A stretch of DNA of 64,000 nucleotides from Anaerocolumna sp. AGMB13025. GTDB taxonomy: Bacteria > Bacillota > Clostridia > Lachnospirales > Lachnospiraceae. The position numbers and the translations under genes were made by a program. The notes under the pieces are model-generated. The model was not told the DNA's origin and did no database searches. It saw nothing but the letters and a program-made list of their open reading frames with translations. The DNA lies in assembly GCF_029689925.1 (NCBI RefSeq), contig NZ_CP121445.1, positions 3,704,501 to 3,768,500 of the forward strand. Direction: 5' to 3'. Below are positions 17,700 through 26,256 of the stretch, piece after piece (positions within the stretch are counted from its first letter, which is position 1; every line of letters begins with the position of its first letter).

Positions 17700-19238
17700 T
17701 TAAGCTTCATCCCAATACTTCTTGTCCAGACTTCGATAGCAGATTGCCTCGCTTAAGTGATTTTCTTTAATATCATCAGAGCCCTCCAGATCTGCAATTG
17801 ACCTGGATACCTTAAGAATCCGGTGATATGCCCTTGCGCTCAGATTCATTTTTATAAAAGCTTTTTCCAGGAGTTTTTGTTCTTTACTTCCCAGACGGCA
17901 GTACTTATTTATTGTCTTAGGGGTTAGCTGGGAATTAAAATAAAAGTTCTCCTCCTTATAACGATTAAACTGTATGTCCTGTGCCTTTTTTACCCTGGTC
18001 CTTATGGATTCGGATGTTTCTTCCGGTTTATGAGTATTAAGCTCTTTATAATTTACCTGTAAGGTTTCAATACAGATATCGATACGGTCAAGTAAAGGTC
18101 TGCTTATTTTTCCCAGATATCGTTTTACCTGATTCGGTGAGCAGTTACATTTATTCCTGTCAGGATAATGACCGCAGGAACAGGGATTCATAGCTGCAAC
18201 CAGCATAAAATCAGCAGGATAACGGTAAGTACCTTGTAATCTTGCAATGGTAACTTCATTTTCTTCTAAAGGCTGTCTGAGTATTTCAATTGTATTGCGG
18301 TTAAATTCGGGTAATTCGTCCAGAAACAGGACGCCAAGATGGGCAAGGCTGATTTCACCCGGCACAGGGATTCTTCCTCCGCCGGCAAGGGCCGCGGAGG
18401 TTATAGTATGATGTGGGGCTCGAAAAGGTCTTTTTTGTATTAAGGACAGATTATTATTTAGCATTCCGGTAACACTGTAGATTTTTGAAATCTCCAGGCT
18501 TTCTTCAAAAGACAGTTCCGGCATTATGGTAGGTATCCGTTTGGCAAGCATGGTTTTACCAGCCCCCGGAGGACCAACCATAAGTATATTATGCATTCCG
18601 CAAGCAGCAATCTCCATTGCCCTTTTCGCAAGCTCCTGTCCGGTTACATCAGAAAAATCAAGCTGATCTGTTTCTTCTTCATAGGTTGCTATATCTTCTT
18701 TTCTGACATAACAGGGTTCTAAAATTAAATCGTTATTTAAAAACTTAACAGCATCACGAAGATTCTTTACACCATAGACATCAATGCCGGAAACCACTGC
18801 ACCTTCTTTCACATTGTCCATAGGGACAAGGCATCTGGTAAACCCGAGCTTATATGCCGTGTAAACAACGGGAAGTACACCGTTTACTTTATTAATTTCT
18901 CCGTTTAAACTCATCTCACCAACAAACAGGGTTTTCAAAAGATTTTCTTGGGGAATATGACCGAAGGCAGTCAAAATTGCGATTGCAATAGGAAGATCAA
19001 AGGCAGTCCCTTCCTTACGAAGGTCCGCCGGGGATAAATTAACTGTAATTCTTTTCGCTGGCAGCAAATAACCGGAATTTTTTAGTGATATCCGTACTCT
19101 TTCCCTTGCCTCCCGGACTTCCGATCCTAAATAACCCACAAGGTCAAAAACCGGCAATCCATCGCTGACATCAGCTTCTACAGACACGATATAACCATCA
19201 ATACCATTAACGGCAGCACTAAGTGCTTTACTGAACAT
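17700..19238 (-). CDS. comM: ComM/YifB family Mg-chelatase-like AAA+ ATPase
   Basis: This AAA+ protein belongs to the YifB/ComM family; in Vibrio, ComM is a branch-migration helicase in transformation. The 512-aa product has an N-terminal Lon-like domain (NLSPADLRKEGTAFDLPIA), Walker A GPPGAGKTMLAKRIP, Walker B VLFLDELPEF, the RAPHHTISS-like segment FRAPHHTITSAALAG, and a C-terminal cysteine cluster (NPCSCGHYPD, then CNCS). ATG 19236-19238 has AAAGGAG upstream. It lies next to dprA, a common pairing. Confidence 0.94.
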   Translation of the reverse strand: MFSKALSAAVNGIDGYIVSVEADVSDGLPVFDLVGYLGSEVREARERVRISLKNSGYLLPAKRITVNLSPADLRKEGTAFDLPIAIAILTAFGHIPQENLLKTLFVGEMSLNGEINKVNGVLPVVYTAYKLGFTRCLVPMDNVKEGAVVSGIDVYGVKNLRDAVKFLNNDLILEPCYVRKEDIATYEEETDQLDFSDVTGQELAKRAMEIAACGMHNILMVGPPGAGKTMLAKRIPTIMPELSFEESLEISKIYSVTGMLNNNLSLIQKRPFRAPHHTITSAALAGGGRIPVPGEISLAHLGVLFLDELPEFNRNTIEILRQPLEENEVTIARLQGTYRYPADFMLVAAMNPCSCGHYPDRNKCNCSPNQVKRYLGKISRPLLDRIDICIETLQVNYKELNTHKPEETSESIRTRVKKAQDIQFNRYKEENFYFNSQLTPKTINKYCRLGSKEQKLLEKAFIKMNLSARAYHRILKVSRSIADLEGSDDIKENHLSEAICYRSLDKKYWDEA

Positions 19239-19438
19239 AATTGCTCCTTTCATTGTCTCTCTGCAATGAAGGAACATCATCCACTTAAAATTATAACAAA
19301 GATATTTGTATCTTACAAGATTCTATAATATTTATTTTGAACCCAATTGTATAAAACCCAAGTGCAAGCAATAAACTATATCCTACTATCTTTAGATTAA
19401 ACTTACGTTATAATAGGAAGAAAGAGCTTCCAGGGTTT

Positions 19439-20014
19439 TTACATTGGATCAATTTCATGAAAAATATCAGCAGCTGCCCCGAAATCCTGAAACCATTCCT
19501 CTTTTAAAAGGGAATAACATACATCATCATAAATCTGCCCGTTATAAATCTGGCTTCCCATACGTAGAATGCCTTCATACCGAAATCCACATTTCTCTAT
19601 AACCCGCCTGGACTGATAATTATATGGATAATGATAAATCGTTAATAAGTCTATTGCCAATCCCTCAAATGCATAACGCATTACCGCAAAAACTGCTTCC
19701 GGAATCAGCCCCAGTCCCCAGTAATCCTCTGAAAGGACATAACCTATCATTTTTATATTAGGAAGCATTCTTTTACTGTCGTTATGTAACCCCACGGAAC
19801 CGATCACTTTACTGTTTTCCTTATATACAACTGCCCAAACCTCCTCATTCTCTATGAAAGAATGAAGTATTTCCCTTGACTCCAAGAGACTCTCATGGGG
19901 TTTCCAACCTGCTTTCGGACCTACATTAGGATTTTTCGCATATTCATAAAAATCAGCTAAATCCGATTCCTGCCATTTTCTCAATAATAACCTTTCCGTT
20001 TCCAATGTCTCCAT
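19439..20014 (-). CDS. GNAT family N-acetyltransferase (RimJ/RimL-like)
   Basis: The 191-aa protein starts METLETERLLLRKWQESDLADFYEY, seen here as LETERLLLRKW followed by QESDLADFYEY, which is typical of RimJ/RimL-type GNAT enzymes. Acetyl-CoA-binding elements follow (IGYVLSEDYWGLGLIPEAVF, then VIEKCGFRYEGILR). Such proteins acetylate amino groups of proteins or small molecules; the substrate cannot be told from sequence. GAGGAGG precedes the ATG. It lies 31 bp after nrdR and may share its transcript. Confidence 0.9.
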   Translation of the reverse strand: METLETERLLLRKWQESDLADFYEYAKNPNVGPKAGWKPHESLLESREILHSFIENEEVWAVVYKENSKVIGSVGLHNDSKRMLPNIKMIGYVLSEDYWGLGLIPEAVFAVMRYAFEGLAIDLLTIYHYPYNYQSRRVIEKCGFRYEGILRMGSQIYNGQIYDDVCYSLLKEEWFQDFGAAADIFHEIDPM

Positions 20015-20045
20015 ACTTCCTCCTCTAAACCACCTGCTTTATAGC

Positions 20046-20498
20046 TTAATTATCCAGAATCTTTTTTAGTTCATTCATAAATGTATTAACATCTTTAAAT
20101 TCACGGTAAACAGAGGCAAATCTTACATAGGCTACCGGATCAAGATCCTTTAATTTGTCCATAAGTATTTCACCGATAATGGAGCTTGGGACTTCTTTTT
20201 CTTCCAGATTAAAAATAGCATTTTCCACCTCATCAACCAGAGCATTAATCTGATCTACCGAAATCGGTCGCTTATGGCAGGAACGAAATACTCCTGCTTC
20301 TATTTTTGATCGGTCATAAGGTTCTCTGTTATTGTCTTTCTTAATGACTACTAAGGGGATTGCTTCTACTTTTTCATAGGTTGTAAACCGTTTGGAACAT
20401 TCGTCACATTGCCGTCTTCTTCTGATGGAACTGTTATCATCGGCAGGTCTTGAATCTATTACCCTAGTATTTTCTTTACCGCAAAATGGACACTTCAT
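20046..20498 (-). CDS. nrdR: Transcriptional repressor NrdR
   Basis: NrdR is a zinc-ribbon and ATP-cone repressor that controls ribonucleotide reductase genes in response to dNTP/ATP. The 150-aa protein shows the N-terminal zinc ribbon (CPFCGKENTRVIDSRP, then RRRRQCDECSKRFTTYE) and the ATP-cone domain (IPLVVIKKDNNREPYDRSKI) with canonical length. AGAGG precedes the ATG. No ribonucleotide reductase gene lies in the window, so regulation is in trans. Confidence 0.98.
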   Translation of the reverse strand: MKCPFCGKENTRVIDSRPADDNSSIRRRRQCDECSKRFTTYEKVEAIPLVVIKKDNNREPYDRSKIEAGVFRSCHKRPISVDQINALVDEVENAIFNLEEKEVPSSIIGEILMDKLKDLDPVAYVRFASVYREFKDVNTFMNELKKILDN

Positions 20499-20557
20499 TG
20501 TGCTACCTCTTTTCTTTATATCACTTTTATACCGGATATATTCGTTATTTTATATAT

Positions 20558-20568
20558 ATTGTATCATA
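20558..20568 (-). promoter_or_regulatory. Extended -10 promoter of nrdR (predicted)
   Basis: The minus strand reads TATGATACAAT, a good extended -10 match, about 60 bases before the nrdR ATG. No convincing -35 is visible, and the repeat array begins immediately upstream. Confidence 0.4.
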
Positions 20569-20577
20569 ATACACATA

Positions 20578-20893
20578 TTACAGCTTAACACACCCATTAT
20601 ATCTTGGAATACAGATCATCCTAAATATACATGACATCTTGATACATTGCATCTTAATACTTATATTACAACTTAATGCATGCTTTACAACATAATACTT
20701 ACATCTTAATACATACTTTACATCTTAATACCATATTTTAGCTTAATACATACTTTACATCATAATACCATATTACAGCTTAATACGTACTTTACATCAT
20801 AATACATGCATTACTTCTTAATATATATTACAGCTTAATACATACTTACGTCTTAATACATACCTTACATCTTAATACCATATTTCAGAACAA
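20578..20893. repeat. Degenerate 18-bp tandem array between nrdR and ymxH
   Basis: This stretch consists of about 15-18 head-to-tail, imperfect copies of a unit close to TTACATCTTAATACATAC. Copies vary by substitution and by one or two bases in length (17-19). The best preserved part is 20700-20880. It has no open frame of note and no unique spacers, so it is not CRISPR. The remaining gap to ymxH (20894-21093) is AT-rich and holds only possible promoter elements. Confidence 0.85.
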
Positions 20894-21093
20894 TATTGCA
20901 GATTACGAGCTTGTTCATATTATAAGAACTATGTTTTATAACCATCAGAAAAAGTTTCTCAATTAATAATTATAGCTCGATTATATTGAAGTTTTGCTGT
21001 TTGGTCAAGTCATTTTCTACATATATCCATATTCCTGAACATATATTTATAAATAAATGCGATACTAAACCGAACAAGTGAGGTGTTTGCAAT

Positions 21094-21357
21094 ATGAGAT
21101 TTTGCGAATTAAAAGAAAAAGAAGTCATTAACTGCAGAGACGGTGAAAGACTTGGATATATCTGTGACATAGAGATTGACATTCATACCGGTATCGTTGT
21201 AAGGCTGATTGTGCCGGGTCCTTGTAAAATATGGGGAATTCTTGGCAGGGATCAAGAATATGTAATTGATTATACCTGTATAAAGCAAATCGGAGCTGAT
21301 GTTATTCTAGTGGATATCGATGCAGAGAAAGCATTAATTAAATCTGCTTTTATATAA
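21094..21357 (+). CDS. YlmC/YmxH family sporulation-associated PRC-barrel protein
   Basis: This 87-aa protein matches the YlmC/YmxH family, small PRC-barrel proteins conserved in endospore formers (LKEKEVINCRDGERLGYICD, split as KEKEVINCRDGERLGY, then a beta segment near DIDIHTGIVVRLIVPGP-like residues). GTGAGGTG precedes ATG. It converges on sigG, and in Bacillus a family member is also in the sigG region. Its function is unknown. Just upstream, GATACTA with TGAACA 19 bp before it weakly resembles a forespore promoter. Confidence 0.85.
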   Translation: MRFCELKEKEVINCRDGERLGYICDIEIDIHTGIVVRLIVPGPCKIWGILGRDQEYVIDYTCIKQIGADVILVDIDAEKALIKSAFI

Positions 21358-21377
21358 TTTTCTTTTGATACATATTT

Positions 21378-21432
21378 ACAGGTTTGATATCTTGACTTTA
21401 AGACATGTTCAAAATATCAAACCTGTTATTTT
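21378..21432 (+). terminator. Intrinsic terminator after ymxH
   Basis: The arms 21378-21390 (acaggtttgatat) and 21414-21426 (atatcaaacctgt) form a perfect 13-bp stem followed by TATTTTT on the plus strand. It lies between convergent ymxH and sigG and mainly serves ymxH. Confidence 0.85.
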
Positions 21433-21483
21433 TACAATTGATCATTATTTTGTAATAAACTCACGCAATTGTTATTTTTTTAC

Positions 21484-22263
21484 TTATTGAACCAGATAAT
21501 TTTTCATACTTTTTAAAGCTGATTTTTCCAATCTGGATACCTGTGCCTGGGAGATACAGATTTCTTTGGCAACTTCCATCTGTGTCTTGCCTTCATAGAA
21601 ACGAAGCTCAATAATATTTCTTTCCCGTTCCGATAACTTAGACAGGGCTTCTTTTAAGGAAATCTCTTCTACCCAGTTTTCTTCTTTATTTTTTTTATCA
21701 CTAACCTGATCCATAATATATAGTGTGTCTCCGCCTTCGGAATATACTGGCTCATAAAGGGATACGGGACTTTGTATTGCATCCAGGGCAAATACAATAT
21801 CTTCCTTGCTCATACCAATTTCTTCAGCAATTTCACATACGGTAGGTTCTTTATCGTTCTTTTTTAATAAAGCTTCTTTTGCATAAATAGCTTTGTAAGC
21901 GGTATCCCTTAAGGAACGGCTGACCCGGATGCTGTTATTATCTCTTAAATAACGTCTGATTTCACCGATAATCATGGGAACTGCATAGGTTGAAAATTTT
22001 ACATTCTGAGTAATGTCAAAATTATCAATTGCCTTCATAAGTCCGATACAACCAATTTGAAATAGGTCATCGACATTTTCATTGCTGTTGGAAAAACGCT
22101 GTATAATGCTAAGCACCAGCCGAAGATTACCCTTTATATATAATTCTCTGGCTTCTTTGTCCCCCTTTAAAATACGCTTGAATAGTTCTTCCTTCTCACT
22201 ATTGTTCAGTAATGGTAATTTTGATGTATTTACACCACATATTTCTACCTTATAAAGAGCCAT
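21484..22263 (-). CDS. sigG: RNA polymerase sporulation sigma factor SigG
   Basis: Sigma-G directs late forespore gene expression. The 259-aa product begins MALYKVEICGVNTSKLPLL, which matches the very conserved SigG N-terminus, and has regions 2 (FQIGCIGLMKAIDNFDI, then KFSTYAVPMIIGEIRRYLRD) and 4 (RERNIIELRFYEGKTQMEVA, then SQAQVSRLEKSALK). The ATG at 22261-22263 has GGGAGG seven bases upstream; an ATG at 22303-22305 falls inside the predicted forespore promoter and is unlikely. Order spoIIGA-sigE-sigG is the classical one. Confidence 0.98.
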   Translation of the reverse strand: MALYKVEICGVNTSKLPLLNNSEKEELFKRILKGDKEARELYIKGNLRLVLSIIQRFSNSNENVDDLFQIGCIGLMKAIDNFDITQNVKFSTYAVPMIIGEIRRYLRDNNSIRVSRSLRDTAYKAIYAKEALLKKNDKEPTVCEIAEEIGMSKEDIVFALDAIQSPVSLYEPVYSEGGDTLYIMDQVSDKKNKEENWVEEISLKEALSKLSERERNIIELRFYEGKTQMEVAKEICISQAQVSRLEKSALKSMKNYLVQ

Positions 22264-22296
22264 ATTGAAACCTCCCAAATCATATTTACTAAATAA

Positions 22297-22325
22297 ATGA
22301 TTCACTATTTGGGTTCTCTTTATAC
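22297..22325 (-). promoter_or_regulatory. Forespore-type (sigma-F/G) promoter of sigG (predicted)
   Basis: The minus strand shows GTATA (22321-22325), a 15-bp spacer, and GTGAATCAT (22297-22305). The sigma-F consensus is GYATA-N15-GGNNANNHT; only the second G differs. The start would be near 22290, about 27 nt before the sigG ATG. Confidence 0.5.
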
Positions 22326-22369
22326 GGTAAAACCAGATGTAATAATTTCCTTTTTTTAAATCCTGTTAC

Positions 22370-23110
22370 CTATTCTAATCTCAACATTTCTTTCTTTAAC
22401 CTTTTAATAATTTTCTTTTCCAATCTGGAAATATAGGACTGGGAAATACCTAAAAGATCTGCAACTTCCTTCTGGGTCCGCTCATTCCCATCTTCAGTAT
22501 TTAAGCCAAACCGAAGCTGAACTATAATTCTTTCCCGTTCACTGAGTTTTGATAAAGCTTTTCCTAAAAGCTTTCTGTCCACTTCTTCTTCAATATTTTT
22601 ATAAATAACATCTTCTTCCGTTCCCAAAATGTCAGATAATAATAACTCATTACCATCCCAATCCACATTTAACGGTTCGTCAATGGAAACTTCCAGTTTC
22701 GTCTTATTATTTCTTCTTAAATACATTAATATTTCATTTTCAATACATCTTGAAGCGTAGGTAGCAAGTTTAATGTTTTTGTCCGGATTATATGTATTAA
22801 TAGCTTTAATCAAGCCTATGGTTCCAATTGAAATCAGGTCTTCGACACCAACTCCGGTATTGTCGAATTTTTTTGCTATATAAACCACCAGTCGTAAATT
22901 ATGTTCAACCAATATGGATTTTGCCTCTGTATCATACTCCGTTCCTAATTTAGCTATTTCCTCCGCTTCCCTGACTGCATCAAGCGGTGCGGGAAGAACT
23001 TCTGCTCCACCAATATAATGTATATCTCCATGACCACTAAATAAGATACTTCTAAAGTCAGGAATAACCCTAAATTGAATTTTATTTGGTATTGTAATTT
23101 TCAATAGCAT
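22370..23110 (-). CDS. sigE: Sporulation sigma factor SigE precursor (pro-sigma-E)
   Basis: Sigma-E is the early mother-cell sigma factor, made as an inactive precursor and cleaved by SpoIIGA. The 246-aa product has an N-terminal pro-region of about 30 residues ahead of [12 protein letters not shown], then region 2 ([20 protein letters not shown], then [20 protein letters not shown]) and region 4 ([20 protein letters not shown]). The downstream parts are close to Bacillus SigE while the pro-region is divergent. GGGAGG precedes the ATG. The 160-bp gap after spoIIGA contains TATACT/TATTAT-like sequences but no clear promoter. Confidence 0.97.
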   Translation of the reverse strand: MLLKITIPNKIQFRVIPDFRSILFSGHGDIHYIGGAEVLPAPLDAVREAEEIAKLGTEYDTEAKSILVEHNLRLVVYIAKKFDNTGVGVEDLISIGTIGLIKAINTYNPDKNIKLATYASRCIENEILMYLRRNNKTKLEVSIDEPLNVDWDGNELLLSDILGTEEDVIYKNIEEEVDRKLLGKALSKLSERERIIVQLRFGLNTEDGNERTQKEVADLLGISQSYISRLEKKIIKRLKKEMLRLE

Positions 23111-23270
23111 TTTTTACTTTTCCTCCCTTTACAGTTTCACCCAATGCAAAACAATATATAGTGAAATTGTCTGCCAAACTTCCAATCTGCGTGTTTAAGC
23201 CTATTCTCATCAGGGTATTTTATTACATAATAGTATAGTAACTAATTGTATTGATCCCTATTTTGAATTG

Positions 23271-24236
23271 TTACATAATTCCCCTATGTAAAATTACCTG
23301 GTACTTTTTTTCCTTAGATAAATTTCCCCTGGTGACAGCTGTATATACATTCTCACTGTACATTTTTTCCTTACCGCTTACTATTTTAACCCGATTCATT
23401 ATGATTGCCGGCATCATACCGTTTTTTTTACCTATTGAGTGATAAGGTATCATCATTATATTAAAATGTTCTTCTGCTTCATTTTGTGAGATACCGCCGT
23501 TTTCCGGTGAATGATCAATTTCTTGTAATGTGGTATGCTTTCCTTCCAAGGAATCAAGTACTCTGCAAAGCAGATCCCTTTGATTTACTGAAAGTAGCGG
23601 TTCTAATGAAGAAAATTCCGCAATTATGACCGGCTTTCCATAAATCGGATCATACAAATTATTACCTGTATCTAACAATCCGATTATCTGAATATTCTTT
23701 CCTCCATATGACAATTCTGTCTCATAAGTCTTAAGTTCTCCACTGCGCAGGTTTTTTAAGGTAATAACAAATATAACCGCTGCTGCTCCTCCTGCCACTG
23801 CTGACAGAATAAAAAATGCCATATTTCGATTCTGAAATAATCTTCCCTGAATTAGTTCTTCGAAATAATATCCTATCATAGAGTGATAATAAAGAGAATT
23901 AATTACACCGCCCAGAAAAAATGTAGTAATATATAGTATAATAACTGCTTTTATGCCTGCCGCCAGACTTGTAAAACCAAATGCAATGAGTATCATAGCG
24001 GTACAAATTACAACATAAGAAGTAAGGAACTGCAGGAATCCATTCAGCTTTGGATTAACAGCCAGTATACAAGCTCCAAGGGCTCCCGTTCCTGCTCCGC
24101 CAATCATACGCAGAATGCTGCTCCTGCATTTTAAAATTTTCTTCACTATCAAAAGTAACAGGATATCCATTATAAAATTAATACTAAATATTACATCAAC
24201 ATAAACCTCAACGTACAAATTCACCCCCGCTTCCAT
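23271..24236 (-). CDS. spoIIGA: Sporulation sigma-E processing peptidase SpoIIGA
   Basis: SpoIIGA is the membrane aspartic protease that cleaves pro-sigma-E at the septum. The protein has five or so N-terminal hydrophobic segments (residues about 10-165) and a C-terminal domain with the catalytic LLDTGNNLYDP motif (about residue 205). Position immediately before sigE is diagnostic. The start is uncertain: ATG 24234-24236 lacks a clear ribosome site, whereas a TTG at 24216-24218 follows GGGGGTG by a few bases and would give an N-terminus (YVEVYVDVIF) that aligns better with Bacillus. Confidence 0.95.
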   Translation of the reverse strand: MEAGVNLYVEVYVDVIFSINFIMDILLLLIVKKILKCRSSILRMIGGAGTGALGACILAVNPKLNGFLQFLTSYVVICTAMILIAFGFTSLAAGIKAVIILYITTFFLGGVINSLYYHSMIGYYFEELIQGRLFQNRNMAFFILSAVAGGAAAVIFVITLKNLRSGELKTYETELSYGGKNIQIIGLLDTGNNLYDPIYGKPVIIAEFSSLEPLLSVNQRDLLCRVLDSLEGKHTTLQEIDHSPENGGISQNEAEEHFNIMMIPYHSIGKKNGMMPAIIMNRVKIVSGKEKMYSENVYTAVTRGNLSKEKKYQVILHRGIM

Positions 24237-24256
24237 AACTTGTATTTACTTTACCT

Positions 24257-24289
24257 ATTATAGCTTCTTTAGGTTATATATTTTGTCAT
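24257..24289 (-). promoter_or_regulatory. spoIIG-type promoter with wide spacer and putative Spo0A box
   Basis: The minus strand shows ATGACA (24284-24289) and a perfect TATAAT (24257-24262) separated by 21 bp. A wide spacer is a hallmark of the Spo0A-activated spoIIG promoter of Bacillus (known as 22 bp). TGACAAA (24282-24288), close to the 0A box TGNCGAA, overlaps the -35. A second GACAAA lies at 24304-24309, 22 bp (two turns) upstream. Confidence 0.6.
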
Positions 24290-24473
24290 TTTCTGGATAT
24301 TGATTTGTCTTTTTCATTTACTCATACTTACAAAATAATAGTAAAACCATCAGTAAGATACCTAAACATGTATTGTTTTTACATATTATTCCATATGAAT
24401 ATTCGAGGAATTTTACAGAAAAAAGAAATTTCTTTGTATTGGTTTGGAAGACTTATTCTAGAAAGGCAGGCAT

Positions 24474-24523
24474 TACAAAAAAAGCCTGTCCGGCTTTTGT
24501 TAACAAAAGTACGGACAGGCTTT
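24474..24523 (-). terminator. Intrinsic terminator downstream of ftsZ
   Basis: A 12-bp stem (24481-24492 aaagcctgtccg with 24512-24523 cggacaggcttt) encloses a second 8-bp hairpin (24494-24501 with 24502-24509). On the minus strand it is followed by seven Ts. It ends the ftsZ transcript about 290 bp after the stop, beyond the tandem array. Between it and spoIIGA (24290-24473) I see nothing beyond the second GACAAA site. Confidence 0.88.
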
Positions 24524-24644
24524 CTTGATTATATATTATATTCCTATTAAAATTCTGTTCTAACTAAGATCTATTGATAATTCTGTTCATCTTAATTCTG
24601 TTTTAGAAACAATTTCTGTTTTATTAATAATTATTGTTTTATTG

Positions 24645-24830
24645 TGATTTCTGTTTAATTGTGATTTCTATTTATCTATGATTTCCGCTTAATCTATGAT
24701 TTATGCTTTATCTATGATTTCCGCTTAATCTATGATTTATGCTTTATCTATGATTTCCGCTCTATCTATGATTTACGCTTAATCTATGATTTACACTTTA
24801 TCTATGATTTCCGCTTTACTTATGATTTCT
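24645..24830. repeat. 18-bp tandem array overlapping the ftsZ 3' end
   Basis: Eleven head-to-tail copies begin with TGATTT at 24645, 24662, 24679, 24697, 24715, 24733, 24751, 24769, 24787, 24805 and 24823. The last nine are spaced exactly 18 bp; the first two intervals are 17. The unit is TGATTTCCGCTTAATCTA with TGATTTATGCTTTATCTA alternating, giving a 36-bp higher-order period at 24679-24750. The copies at 24805 and 24823 include the ftsZ stop codon and its last codons. Further degraded copies (attctgttt-type) extend left to about 24550. Confidence 0.93.
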
Positions 24831-26045
24831 ATTTTTTTGCAGGAATTCAGGTATCTTAATTCCTCCAGATTCATTGTTACCGCCGATCGGAGCGTTTGCT
24901 GAAGAAATCGGGCTGCCGAAATTTTGTGAAGGAGTTCTGTTCATGTTATTATTGCCAGAAGCTGCTGCTATTTGGGATTGGGCTTTGGAATAAGAAGTTG
25001 ACGGATTAACGCTACTGTTAAACTTATATTCCGGTCTTGGTGATGGTTGTTTTAAAAAGCTTGGTCCTTTTACATCTTCTCTGGCGTTAGCAGACTTGCT
25101 GTCTAAACCGGTTGCAATAACAGTAATTGTTGCTTCATCCGGAGTAGTCTCGTCATACATAGCACCAAATATGATATTCGCGGCATCCCCTGCTAATTCC
25201 TGAACCATGGTAGCTGCCTCATTGGCTTCAATTAAGCTGATATCCCCGGATATGTTAATTATTACATGGGAAGCCCCCTGAATCGTAGTCTCAAGCAATG
25301 GACTCGTAATAGCCTGGTTAACGGCATTGACACATTTGTCATCACCTTTACCCACACCTATACCGATATGCGCTACTCCTTTATCTTTCATAACTGTCTG
25401 AACATCCGCAAAATCCAAATTGATTAAGCCGGGTACATTAATTAAATCGGTAATTCCCTGAACACCCTGCTGTAACACTTCATCTGCCTTACGGAGTGCA
25501 TCAGGCATAGTGGTTCTTCTGTCAACAATTTCTAACAATTTATCATTGGGGATTACGATTAAGGTATCTACATGTTCTTTCAGTTTCTCTATACCGCTTA
25601 ACGCATTATTCATACGTGCTTTTGCTTCAAATTTAAAGGGTTTTGTAACAATGCCAACCGTTAAGATTCCCATCTCTTTGGCTATCTGGGCAACAACAGG
25701 AGCAGCTCCCGTACCGGTGCCACCGCCCATACCGCATGTAACAAATACCATGTCTGAGCCTTTGATTATGTCTGTTAACTCTTCTCTGCTTTCTTCTGCA
25801 GCCTGGGCGCCGATTTCAGGCTGAGCACCTGCTCCTAGCCCTTTCGTTAACTTTTCGCCGATCTGAACACACTGCGGCGCTTTACAATTTTTTAAGTGCT
25901 GCTTATCCGTATTCACACATATAAAATCAACACCGACGATATTCTCTTCAATCATTCTATTAACAGCGTTATTCCCTGCACCCCCAACTCCGATTACAAG
26001 TATTTTTGCAGTTGAATCAGCTTCATTTGTTCTTATCTCAAGCAA
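24816..26045 (-). CDS. ftsZ: Cell division protein FtsZ
   Basis: FtsZ is the tubulin-like GTPase that forms the division ring. The product (about 409 aa) has the GTPase domain ([19 protein letters not shown], the tubulin signature [17 protein letters not shown]-like [12 protein letters not shown]), a Ser/Asn/Gln-rich linker after about residue 320, and the conserved tail peptide ([11 protein letters not shown]) that binds partner proteins. I place the start at TTG 26043-26045, seven bases after GGAGG; the ATG at 26067-26069 lies upstream of that Shine-Dalgarno. The last codons lie in a tandem repeat array. No ftsA is adjacent. Confidence 0.97.
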   Translation of the reverse strand: MLEIRTNEADSTAKILVIGVGGAGNNAVNRMIEENIVGVDFICVNTDKQHLKNCKAPQCVQIGEKLTKGLGAGAQPEIGAQAAEESREELTDIIKGSDMVFVTCGMGGGTGTGAAPVVAQIAKEMGILTVGIVTKPFKFEAKARMNNALSGIEKLKEHVDTLIVIPNDKLLEIVDRRTTMPDALRKADEVLQQGVQGITDLINVPGLINLDFADVQTVMKDKGVAHIGIGVGKGDDKCVNAVNQAITSPLLETTIQGASHVIINISGDISLIEANEAATMVQELAGDAANIIFGAMYDETTPDEATITVIATGLDSKSANAREDVKGPSFLKQPSPRPEYKFNSSVNPSTSYSKAQSQIAAASGNNNMNRTPSQNFGSPISSANAPIGGNNESGGIKIPEFLQKNRNHK

Positions 26046-26209
26046 GGTACTTCCTCCTTCACAATACATATCGTTCTACACTATATTTAATAACTATTAT
26101 TAATAACATTATCGTATTAATTATGAAAAATCTTTAATATTTATACAAATATGCTTGTCCTGCATTCATGTATAATAAAGTCAAGTATATTCTTTTAATC
26201 CTATAGTAT

Positions 26210-26238
26210 ATAATATCTTTAATTACTAAAATAATCAA
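26210..26238 (-). promoter_or_regulatory. Sigma-A promoter of ftsZ (predicted)
   Basis: The minus strand has TTGATT (26233-26238), a 17-bp spacer, and TATTAT (26210-26215). It lies just inside the gap after divIB, so ftsZ probably has its own promoter with a leader of about 160 nt. The DNA is very AT-rich, so chance matches are possible. Confidence 0.4.
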
Positions 26239-26256
26239 CCCTAAATTTATATTTTT

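Noticed and set aside
20578-20893. CRISPR array
   Set aside because: Copies are directly adjacent with no unique spacers, units are degenerate and only 17-19 bp, and no cas gene is in the window.
24305-24550. Plus-strand open frame of 81 codons between spoIIGA and ftsZ
   Set aside because: It has no good ribosome site, and its second half is the ftsZ terminator hairpin, so it is very unlikely to be a gene.
24645-24830. Hexapeptide-repeat coding extension of FtsZ
   Set aside because: Although 18 bp keeps frame, six of nine units carry an in-frame stop, so the array cannot be translated as a repeat domain without repeated readthrough.
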